Notes under the pieces: generated by a model | Told to the model about the DNA's origin: nothing | What the model saw: only the letters and a program-made list of their open reading frames with translations | The model's database searches: none | Program-made: the position numbers and the translations under genes | Assembly (NCBI GenBank): GCA_963693305.1 | Contig: OY855913.1 | Location: 11,417,201-11,481,200 of the forward strand | From: Meandrina meandrites | Lineage: Eukaryota > Cnidaria > Anthozoa > Scleractinia > Meandrinidae | Direction: 5' to 3' | DNA: 64,000 bases | In this document: positions 40,209-52,200 of the stretch, piece by piece | Layout: the number at the start of each line of letters is the position of its first letter | Position numbering within the stretch: position 1 is the stretch's first letter

Positions 40209-43200
40209 TTATGTCGCTGCACTGGGTGAGGCTGATTTATTACAAGCTATTAAGGAATTCTGCTCTTCAAGTGTATTTCCATCCTTGGGAGAATTTGGCG
40301 AGAGTTTAGGAGATGGTACAGGTGAGTTTTCACCTGTGTTTTTGGACTTGATATTTTCACTAGTACCATTTTCTGTAGAATTGGTAACATTGTCATCAAA
40401 AGAAACATGCTGCACATCTGTGCTCAAGGCATTGTCGCATAAATGGGATGTGTCTTTATGAGGAACGTCTTTCTTGTGAGAATCTAAGAAAACCACAACC
40501 ACTGAGATGTTGTCGTTGGAACCTGCACTTTTAGCTGAATCCACAAGAAGTTTAGCAACAGATGATCTATCTCCTCCTTCTGTTAAATGGCGAACTACTA
40601 AATCAACAACTTCACCTGGCTTAATAACATCCCACAAACCATCACATGCTAAGATGAGGAAGTCTTCATCACCTGTGGATATACCATTAACCAGTTAGTA
40701 TGCCCTTCAGTGAGAAAATATATATTAATTTCTTCAATTCCCAAGTATATCTTGTTCTCTCAAAGAGTTTTGCTCTCTGATTTGACTGTTCTCCTTTGAG
40801 AAAATTTCATGGATGGTGAAAATACCACTGTATAGTAGAAAGCTTTGAAAGGTAACAAAGTGCCACAAATTTATTTATTTTTAATTCAGTAGTGAACCAC
40901 AATTGGCCATGTTCTAAACGAGCAGGGGACTGGGTACGAAAATATTTTTTCTGTGTGCGAGCATTCAATATCAGTTGAATTGAAAATCATCTGAAAGAGC
41001 ATCCAAAAATTAGTAAATTCACCAAATTTGATGGTTATTGGTTTAAACGCAAAGGCATGGTACACTTTTAAAATAAGAGAGCTTAGTATGGATTGGGGGA
41101 CGCCTGTCCCTCCAATCCATACTAAGTGTACCATGCCTTTGGGTTTAAACCAATAACCGTCAAATTTGGTGAATTTACTAATTTTTGGATGCTCTTTCAG
41201 ATGATGTGCCCCATTTTTCAATTCAATCGATATTGAATGTTTGTACCGAAGAGAAAATATGCTCGTACCCAGTCCCCTGCTCGTTTAGAACATGGCTAAT
41301 TATATACACATGAAGCACATTTCAATTTTATGATATCAAAAAACATTAAATCTCAAAAACAAAGTTTCACAGACCTGAATCATAATTAAATGAGTTTCCT
41401 TTCCATTTTGTAATTCAATCATATTTACCTTCAAGATCAAACTGCTCAATATCTGGCTCTCCACTAATGTAAGGCTTATGTTCAGCATCACCAATTGCCC
41501 GTGATACTGAAAGACTTCCATTTACACGCCAAGCACCAAAATATACAACACAACCCCCAAGGGCCTCAATTCGTTGCCTTTCATCCTATAAAAATAATTA
41601 TTGTACAGTAATACATATTATTTTTACTATTATTATAAATAATATTAACAATACTAATAATTATTGTTACTATTATTATTATTTTTGTTATTAATATATC
41701 TATAGTTTTTTCATATTATTTACTCTTACAGCACTATGCACCATACTGTTGCCACTTGAGGGCGGAGTTGACAATTGTTGTAAAGTAAACGTGATTCTTG
41801 ACAACTCTGCCTCTCATAGTTCTTGCACTTTTATTGGCCAGTTCAAAGAAAAGCCATTAAAAAGATGTGTAAAAGATGTCAAAAAGTTGTCAAAGCAAAA
41901 ACTTTATGAAGTGGCAATGGTACAGCTTGCAGCACTGTAAATTAAAGTATTTGTGTGTTGCCAAATACACTAACTGTCCATGGGACATTACAACTTGCTG
42001 GTGTATAGAAGTGTGAGAAGGTGCTGAAATGGACGAAAAATATGAAAATATAAAAAAAATACAGCTCCTTTATATAGCACATTGAATTTTGAAACTGCTT
42101 GTTGCGAAGAAAAGTAAATTATGACATCAACAATTATGACAAAATAACTGTAGCTACTATATACATATGTATCATAAAACTAATATTAAACCTTTTATTA
42201 TGCTTTGTTCTTTTAAGCAAGGTTAAGATTGAAGCCATGGTTTGTAATTTTACTCCTTTTACAACCGATAAACGCCAGCTTACATAAATTATGAGGTTCT
42301 GTTTCATTGGCAAAACTGTGGTATGTCAGGTCAGTGACTTGATATCATAGGATATCAAGACAGTAGATTGCGCTTCTGATTGGCTGCTTGCAATTTTCGG
42401 TACAGTAATCTCTCATACTGCATCTACCCCATGACCTCACACATTCAAACACCAACCCCACCCCCCTCTCGCACCCCACAAAAAAATAAAAAACTTTTGA
42501 TTTGTGTCAATACCTCTCTATCTGGTTTGTGAGGATTCATCAGTAGACAAGGCTGTCCAGCTTTACAAAGTACAACCTGTGAATCACCTAACCACGCAAC
42601 ATTAAGTGTTTCACCCTTTATGAAGACAGCCACGCCTGTAGAACCACTTCGAAGACCCTACCATGTTTTGAAAAATAAATACACCATGAGTACAAACTGA
42701 GTACAAACCTTTCTGCTATATTTGTATCAAGGTTAGCTTAAAAGAACACACAAAGCAACAAAGGGCATGGCATGAGAGAATATACCAGATTTCACTTTAA
42801 CTTCACTAGAAGGGCTGCCTCTGCAACAGCAAGGATTTTTTTGTCCAAAATATGATCATTTGCATTCCTCCTTCGAACATGCAGTTTATGCTTGGTTTGT
42901 GCTGTATTCAGTGCTTTTCTGCACCCACTCCATCCTCCCTATCTGTGCATTCCTTGCTGGTTGCAAGGCTTGGTGAATCTCTGGGTTGGTAAGTATTTCC
43001 ACTGAATTCTTTTCAGTGTGATGGTGCTGGGTGGTTGCTGCTCTCAGGGTTGCCATGGATACCTGCATGCTTGGTTGTTTTACGCTACCCAAGGCACCTT
43101 CCCCAAGCACATCTATTGGAGATGAGTTTAATTGAAACAAAACCACAATAGCTCAGGGCAGGGTGGAAATCATTTTCAGTGTTTCTATTGAGTTTCAAAC

Positions 43201-46200
43201 ATAAGTGGAAGTCTCCTTACCTCTCTTTTAGCCTTTGCTACAAAACATTCGTCAGTCTTTTCAAATGCTTCTTTCAACGCCAGACTTGGGTCAGTATCAA
43301 TGTTTTTATTTCTTGCCAGATGACAATGAAGGTGGGTGGCAGCATAACTGGAAGCATCAACTCCACTATGGCCATCATAAACAGCAAAGAATGCCTGATT
43401 GGTGTACTCCTTTTCACAAGGAAAATATCCAAGTCATTATATATTGTCTATATTCTAGAGTATTTAATTCCTCAAGAAGAAAGTCAATGTGATGAAATTT
43501 AAACCAATGACATCGCAATCATTACATCAGTTATTTAGCCGGACAATGTTATGGCAAACACCATAGCAGCCACAGAAAGTGTCCACGTTAATGTGGTGTC
43601 CATATTTAGCAGGTTATTAAAAAAATGTAAGAGTTAGGGACTAAAACAAAAAAGTCTGCTTACGAGCCTAGTGGCCCATCAGGCCGGAGCTTATCCCGGT
43701 TTCCGTAGCATGAAGCGACTAGGAGTATTTCTACTCCCCCCTGGATGGGATGCTAGTCCATCGCAGGGTTACCCCCAGCAGTAAATTCGCCGGTACCCAT
43801 TTATACACCTGGGTGGAGAGAGGCACTATGAGAGTAAAGTGTCTTGCCCAAGAACACAACACAGCGCCCTGGCCAGGGCTCGAACCCGGACCGCCCGATC
43901 CGGAGTCCAGCGCACTAGCCATTAGGCCACCACGCCTCCCACTAGGGACTAAAACAAATTGCCTTTAATATGCACAGATATTTGACCTTGGACATTACTT
44001 GCTTCTTCAACATAACATCTTCCTCCAGCCTAACTGGTGTAAAAGGGTTTGCTCGTAAATAATGTCCATGGACAAATATCTTTGCATATTTTTGCACCAC
44101 ATGAAGGTTATTGTCTATGAAGCTTTGTTTAATGACGATTTGACTTCTTGGAAAAGGGATATAAGACAGTTACCCATGCATTTTGACTTGTGTAAGGTCT
44201 CTTAAATGTGAACAAATCATATTTTCTACTGACTAAACGACCTCACCCACAATAAGAGATGGCAAATCAAACATGGAGAAAGCTTTTATTTACTATTTGG
44301 TGAGAAATGTTACCTGTGGAAATCCAAAGATACTGTTGAACTGAGGCAAGATAACATGTTTATCCTCCATTTTCCTTCTTGTGTTCTTGATGGCGTGAAC
44401 ATATGATTCATATTTCAACTTTGATTTATAAAAGCATGGAGGTTCCTTGCAAACCTCTACAACTTTGTTTACAACATCTTTGGCTATTCGGGGGGCATCA
44501 AGTACTGAAAAAAAAAAGACCAATACCATTACTAGGTGAATCAACACCACGGCTGTTATCGAGGGCCGTAACCCATAACACCTGTTATGGCTGAGTTAAC
44601 AGGCTCATGTTTCTATGCTCCTGGGCATTACAGCATGGTGTCAGGTCTTTGTATCATGGCAGTATTTTCAGTGATGTTTAGCGAGCTCTTCCCCCCCCCC
44701 TTCTCCTTTTTTAATTTCTTCTTACTTTTTTACTTTCCACTGACCTAGTCAGTGTGATGGGTGCTAGGGCATGGGGGTTCATGGCTGCTTTGTGGGGATT
44801 GCCAGCCATGGGAGCATTATTCCATCTGGGGGTCCGGTTGACCTCAGTGGAGGTCCCCTGGATATCCCAGGCACCCATCCTCCATATACATGAGGCAGTT
44901 GGTTAACTTGATGTTACGGGTGATCGAAAATGTTGTGTTATATTACACTTGTATACCATAAAATTCCGGTTATAAGCCCTGGGCTTATTCAACTTTGTAA
45001 GGGGTTTTGGGTGGGCTTATAAATGGAGGGGCTTCTATCTGGGGGGCTTATATACAAAATGAAAAAAATGTTTCGAAACGAGCCACGGCAGTGTTGATCG
45101 AAATATGCTTTTATGTTAAAAAGTCATAATAAAGCAAATTTAGCCCTGTTTAGTACTGTCATCCAGCAGGGGGGCTTATAGCCAGATGTATTCTTTTGTT
45201 TCCAGGTAAATGGACCTATAATGGGGGAGCTTATAAGCGGGGGGGGGGGGGGGGGGGGGGGGGCTTATAACCGGAATTTTACGGTATAGAGGGAAATGCT
45301 GTGGGTGATTACTTCAATGTAACGGCCGCTTAAAAACTTTATGATCGCTCTAAACACCATTTTATTTATCGCGTGGTTTTGGAAAATATCCATACAGTGT
45401 ACCTACCCCACAAAAGGTAATTGGAAATTCCGAGGGTGTGAGGGTATCAAAAGCCAAATTTTTGATAATTGTGAAGAACAGCTCCCCGAACCGACTGTCG
45501 GCCGACAAACGGCGATTGTAGGGCGATTTTAGCGAGTGCGTGTCTTGAGAAGTGTATGCCTACGTTTTAGATCAAATCATCTTCGAAAATGATTTCAGCA
45601 CTTGCCCAGCAGGCTGGAAATTATGAAGGTGATATATTTATAACAAATTAAACTTCATATAAAAGAAAATCTCTGTGAGCAGTCAATTTTTTTGTATCAG
45701 TAAGTAGAAGATGTATTACGATGAAATACAATGTTTATCTGGTCTTTAATATTGCTTTCTGTGTCAAGTTAACTCCGGCTTTTTCTGCTTTATTTTACAA
45801 TAATGTCTGCTTTGGGAAACTGTTGGTCGCCTGTCAGTAGCCTGTCGGCCAACAAATGGCAGACAGTCGGTTGAGGGGAGCTCTTCTTCACAATAACCAC
45901 ATTTTTAAAGGAAACTATGAAGCTTAAGTAGAGGGGTGGAGAGTTCGTGAAAAAAAAAAAAAACAGTTCAAGTGGTAGGTATGAATATTTTCTGGAACAA
46001 CACATTTTAAAATTTTTCCTTTTCCTTAAAAGTTACTTTCATGACAATGAGGGATGTAACACTATTGCATGATTCGTTCTATCATTTATGTGGCTAAACT
46101 TTCCTCTGTAGTGCACTAATATTTACCAAAAACAACTGAAAAATTGGACAATGTACTCACAGGCATCCTCTGATTGTTCTTGTCTATAAATAGCAAGATC

Positions 46201-49200
46201 TCTTCCAGTGATTTGTTTGACAGCAGCATGAGTGACAAGTGCTGCAGCAACTTCTGGAGCTTCACTACAAGTAGAAAATTTAAACTTATTAATTTCAGAT
46301 CCATCTCAGTGTGGTGTTGCTCCTCCATGCTGTGCAATTAAAACTACTTATTTGATCATATCATATTATATATTCACATATTAATATCACATAATAAACA
46401 TTAAAAAAAAAAATTATTGTTTTTGTGACATCATCACTGTAATTTTTAAGCCAACTTTAATGTCACTGTTCCGCATATTCACCTTGAGTAACCAATATTC
46501 AGTAACGCAATACTAAAGACAACAACAACAAGATGGCGTAATAGGGGGAACACAGCTCTGTGGCAGGTTAGTTTGTGACTTCAGGCTGTGCGCAGAAAAT
46601 AAAAGCCTCACTTATCTCCCCACAAACTTGGGGATTAGGATCAGAGTATTGGCAGAGCCTTACTTATCTCTCCAGCACTGCACAGGCTGGATCAGACAAG
46701 ATTCAGGCAAAGGTATAGAGTTGCAAGGCAAAATAATGCCAAAAGCTTGGGGGAAGTCACTACGCAGACTTAACGGCCACAGATGTGTGCAAGACATGCA
46801 TCCCCCCAATCTGTAATTTTTAAGCCAACTAATATGTTTATTAATTAAATTAAGTTGTAATGAATAAAAGGGAGCTTGCAGTAAGCAAGGATTTGCTATC
46901 TTATTTAAGGATGGGCTCCCAGAAATCTGAAAACAACAGTTTTTAAGAAAGAACAAATTGAACTTAAATTAGGGACCAAGATAGTAGAAATAATATTTCT
47001 GTCAGTAGTAAATGTACACTAATCTTGCATTCAGGGCTCAAAATAACGGCCGGTCAACGGACAATGTCCGGCCAAAATGACGATTTGTCCGGACAAAATT
47101 TTGGTTCGGCGGTCATTTTGACCGGTCCCGTACACAGCTTTCAAATAAATAACACAAAAAAATTTATTCGCAGTATTTCTTTAAATTTTACAGTAAAATC
47201 ATAAACTATCATAGCAGCTTGCAGTCACAAATTTGTACAATACAGATGAGACGGTCACGTTCTGCGGATTTGTTAGCAGTTTGCTTAAATAAAACAGGAA
47301 ACATCCACGTCTGTAAATACGCTAAACAGGCAACAATGAACATCGCATCAATCAACGTCTGCTACAATCTTGGACAAAACTGTTGAAACACTTAGCAAAT
47401 TTCCACTTATTTGGCCAACAGAGTTCAGTTTTGCAACCCCTTCCCCCCATTTCAATGTTGTTAATGCTTTAGCGTTTTTAAAACAAAGCCTGTCGAACCG
47501 CAAACCTCAAGAAACAACATTGAGTAGGGGGGAGGGGGATAAGATATTTTAACCCGCTTGCAAGTCGGGACATTTGTGAAAAATGCGTGAAAATCGTTTG
47601 TTTCAACTAGTTTTGTCCAAGATTGTATTAACACGCGTACGCAGTTACAGTTTGAATTGTCAGGCAGGCCGAGAAAAATAGCACTCGTAAGTGGATTTAA
47701 AAAACTATATGCACCTTTAGAAAGTATGAGTTTGTAGCGTGTTTTTCACCAGCAAGATCATGAGAAAATAATAAAATCATTAAACGCTTTGAATGTTAAG
47801 TCAGCAATGTTTCTTTAAATTGTGCCTATTTCGAACTGAACGTGTCCCCATGTGTGCTGACAAGTTGACCACCTAAGACGTGGTGCTACTTAATTGTCAA
47901 AGAGAGTTCCGGTAAACGTTTGCTCGTACTGTACAAAATAAAAAAGAAATGGTCTCTGCGTCCGGCGTCTACAGATTGAAACGATAACTCTCGATATCTT
48001 TTATTCTAGCCATGGCATTCAAGTGTTTCTCACCAATTCTATCGAAGTCTTCTTGTGTAAGGCTACTTCCGCGGATATCTATGATTAAAAGTACTTTGCC
48101 GTAATTATATTTCAGCAGCTCAATCAGGCACCGCATAGAACGGGCTCAGTTCTCTGTTGTAGGCGACGTTGAAAACTTGGAGAGATCCATGATATTTGAA
48201 ATGCGAAGTGACGTAGGCTTTCTCGCTAGTCTTGAAGAAAGAGAACTTTTAAAAGAGGGCATCTTATAGGAAGCTCGATGAACAACGAGTCCGTAACTTT
48301 GCAGTGACTCAAATCCAAATAGCGCAAGCACCCAATCTTCAAAGTTTGAGTGAAGTCTGGAACGACTTCTTTCTTATGACCGATCCACAGTGCAATAAAA
48401 ACATCAATTCTCTTGCATCGGCTTAAGATAGAGCAGGAGTATTTCTCGTGTCCCCGGATAAACATATTTTCGCAGGACATCTGGCGTAACTTTCCTCTGG
48501 AAGTCAAAGTCGACCTATTTCAGTAGTGTTCGGGAGTAAAGACCAGTGCTTACAACCAAGATCGCCTCCACCCACAAGTCGTTAACTAATGTAAAACTAT
48601 GCAGAGTAACATAACATTACGGCTACTGGGCATTTTGTTATATGTAGAGTAGAACGCAGAAGAAATGGAAATTCAAAAAGCGAACATAATAAAATGACAC
48701 TTTTAGAGATCAAAACATTTAAGCTTAAACCTTATACTCTTTAACAACGAGTGTGTTAGCTTATGGGGCGAAATTTTTGGCAGAATAGGCTGTTGCTTCA
48801 AAGTAAATACTCAATATTTTGACCGGTCAAAAACGAGACATGACCGAGCAAAAATTGATTTGGCCGGTCAACATGACCGGTCAGTATTCAAAAATTATTT
48901 TGAGCCCTGTGCATTGCACCTTAGTTGATGATCCAACTGCACTCAGATTGTCAGATTTAAAATAAACAATTTATTACACTACATGCTAAAACTTTCTATC
49001 AGCTGAAAGTTGGTGTGATGCAAAGTCCAAATAAATCAATCAAAGTCAACAAATACTACAATTACAGTACCTAACTTAAGAAATTAACATTCAACTCTTA
49101 TGGCTAAGAATAAAGAATTAATTAAGAATTAGACAAAAACATTATCACTGTAAATCTTTTGATGTCTGATATAATTGAGTTATTTTTTTAAAAAAATAAC

Positions 49201-52200
49201 TCTTAGTCGGCATGAAGACGTGTTTGGCTATTAAGTGGATGGATGGATGTTGGTTGAGTGGATCATTCATGTATGTATTTCACACCAATCAGATTTGGGA
49301 TTCTATCAAGGACCAATCAAATTGCGGCTTGTATATATGGATCGTTTTTATGAATATTTGTTTTCGGTTCAAGATACGGCCATTTTTGTTTTGCTATAGA
49401 TTCGACCTTATTGGGCCGTGTTGGTCTGAAGCCTCTATTACAAGTCTTGATTTTTATGTAGCTTTGGGTGAGAACATTATGTGTGGGTTCTGAAAGTGAA
49501 AAGTGTTTGGAAATTTCATCGTGGTGAAGGTGATTCTCTTGGTTTACGGAATCAACTGGTTCAGTTGACGACACAATATGGGTATAGTATTTGTTGACCA
49601 CTTTATATCAAAATGTTTGATGTTTTTGAGTAGAATAAATATGTATATTGAGAATAAATGTTGTCACTTCCATTTTTAATGTGAGTGTTGTGTGTTTGCT
49701 GAACGTTTTGTTTTGGTCCCCAAATGAGAACAAACTGACGCTGTTGTTTGTAAGGGCGAGTGTTAAAGATTTGAGATTCCAACCGCGCGGTGTGTTTAAC
49801 CTGTTTTCTCTCGGTTAACATGTGCGTTTATTTGGGTTCGAGCTGGAGTTGCCAAATAATAGGTATTTTAGTGAGGTTGGAATGTGGCCGGAGAAGGTTT
49901 GACGTTTCCTGCTTAGGAATAGTAGGACTTCACATGGGCGGTCATGAGTTATTTATTGTACTATCGTTTGAAAAGCTCATGACGTGATGATGTTACAAGG
50001 GCACGTTTTGTCTCCTCTGCAAATATTAAATTAGGTATTTTGACAACGTGGTTGGATAGCACAGCAAGAGAAAATCATCATTTGTGCCGCGAGTGAGGGC
50101 CGTAGGAAGGTATAGTAGTCGTTGTGCGAGTCTCACATTTCAAGCTTCGCATTGATGGCTATCTTTAGTAGTACGGCGGTGCAATGCGGTTATTTCCGTA
50201 CCAATGACGTAATGCTTGCAAGTGTTTACGTCGGCCAAATTTATTTTCTTTAGATCTCTGAACTCGCCTCGATGAAACAGCCAAAAGATTCACTTCAACT
50301 GGCTAAACCGACAAGAAATGGTCGCAAAATTGCAAACAAATTAACGACTGTCGCTTCTGGCGAAATAAACATCGAAAGTAAACATAATCTTGTTTGTCAC
50401 GTACCGAAAGTGAAAGCTGCAACGTCAGCGCATTCCATGGCTGACGCAATACCTTTTTAGTTTATTGAGTTATTTTTTTCAAAAAAATAACTCTTAGTCG
50501 GCGTGAAGACGTATTTGGCTATTAAATGGGTGGATGGTGGATGGTTGGGTGGATCATTCATGTATGTATTTCACACCAATCAGATTTGGGATTCTATCAA
50601 GGACCAATCAAATTGCGGCTTGTATATATGGATCATTTTTATGAATAATTTGTTTTCGGTTCAAGGTACGGCCATTTTTGTTTTGCTATAGATTCAACCT
50701 TATTGGGCCGTGTTGGTCTGAAGTCTCTATTCCAGTTCTTGATTTTTATGTAGCTTTGGGTGAGAACATTGTGTGTGGGTTCTGAAACCAAAAAGTGTTT
50801 GGAAATTTGATGGTGGTGAAGGTGATTCTCTCGGTTTACCGAATCAACTAGTTCAGTTGATGACAGAATATGGGTATAGTATTTGTTGACCACTTTATTT
50901 TAAATTTTATGATGTTTTTGAGTAGAATAAATATGTGTATTGAGAATAAATGTTGTGACTTCCATTTTTAATGTCAGTGTTGCGGGTTTGCGCAACGTTT
51001 TGTTTTGGTCCCCAAATGGAACAAACTGATGCACTGTGGGTTGTTTGTAAGGGCGAGTGTTAAAGAAATTAAACGAGAAATCTTTGAGATTCTAACCGCG
51101 CGGTGTTTAAACTGTTTTCTCTCGGTTAAAAGTATAGCATTAGTAGTTTTCCTATTAGTAGGAGGTTTGGCTAAGTAATAACACGAGCGACCACAAATCT
51201 CTCAAGATTTTCCTCCCAAATTAAGAACAACGTAATTGTAATAGGTCGAGGCATGTGCGTTTATTTGGGTTTGAGAGTTGCCAAATAATTGGTATTTTCG
51301 TGAGGTTGGAATGTGGCCGGAGACGGTTCGACGTTTCCTGCTTAGGAATAGTAGGACTTCACATGGGCGGTCATGAGTTATTTATTGTACGATCGTTTGA
51401 AAAGCTCATGACGTGATGATGTTACAAGGGCACGTTTTGTCGTTTTGACAACGTGGTTGGATGGAACAGCAAGAGAAAATCATCATTTGTGCCGCGAGTG
51501 AGGGCCGTAGGAAGGTATAGTAGTCGTTGTGCGAGTCTCGCGTTTCAAGCTTCGCATTGTTGATGGCTATCTTTAGTAGTATGGTGGTGCAATGCGGTTA
51601 TTTCCGTACCAATGACGTAATGCTTGCAAGTGTTTACGTCGGCCAAATTTATTTTCTTCAGATCTCTGAACTCGCCTCGATGAAACAGCCAAAAGATTCA
51701 CTTCAACTGGCTAAACCGACAAGAAATAGTCGCAAAATTGCAAACAAATTAGCGACCGTCGCTTCTGGCGAAATAAACATGCAAAGTAAACATAATCTTG
51801 TTTGTCGGTGTCGGTAAAACGCCGACTCGGGGTCGGGGTCGGGGCCGGGGCCGGGGCCGGGGTCAATTTTTTAATTTTTTTAAAAAAAATTCACCGAATC
51901 AGAAAAAAAAAAATAAAAATTTATATACGCGTGTGGCGCATTTCGAGTTGAAAAAAGCACCTCGTTCACAAAATAGCCGGGAACTTGTTCCTTCCATAAG
52001 TTCAAAAGTATAGAAGAAGAAATTTGTGGTCTAGCAGTGAAATTCTAACAGCTAGGCGGATAGACTTCTGAGCGCTAGTTTGAAAGGGTTTCCGGGAACG
52101 TTTCGGGCGAGTGATCACTAAAGTGAACTGGCGAAAAATAAATTTTATTCCACGGGCAAATCTCCTTAACAGGGCGCAAGTTAACTCTTTTGTAGCTTCA

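Larger units (their letters stand above)
47032..48909. mobile_element. TIR element with 6-bp duplication carrying a gene fragment
   Basis: Left end CAGGGCTCAAAATAACGGCC and right end AAAATTATTTTGAGCCCTG are flanked by TGCATT (47026-47031 and 48910-48915). Subterminal GACCGGTCA motifs recur at both ends, as in hAT-type elements. The 1.9-kb interior holds a smaller MITE (47365-47625) and a minus-strand leucine-rich-repeat fragment (about 48000-48500), but no transposase. It lies in phosphatase intron 1. Confidence 0.72.

Noticed and set aside
43880..43942. tRNA gene on the minus strand
   Set aside because: Same reason: it is the head of the inverted SINE copy.
49174..50463. Helitron
   Set aside because: The border hairpin was suggestive, but the TC start, CTRR end and A/T insertion rule do not fit.
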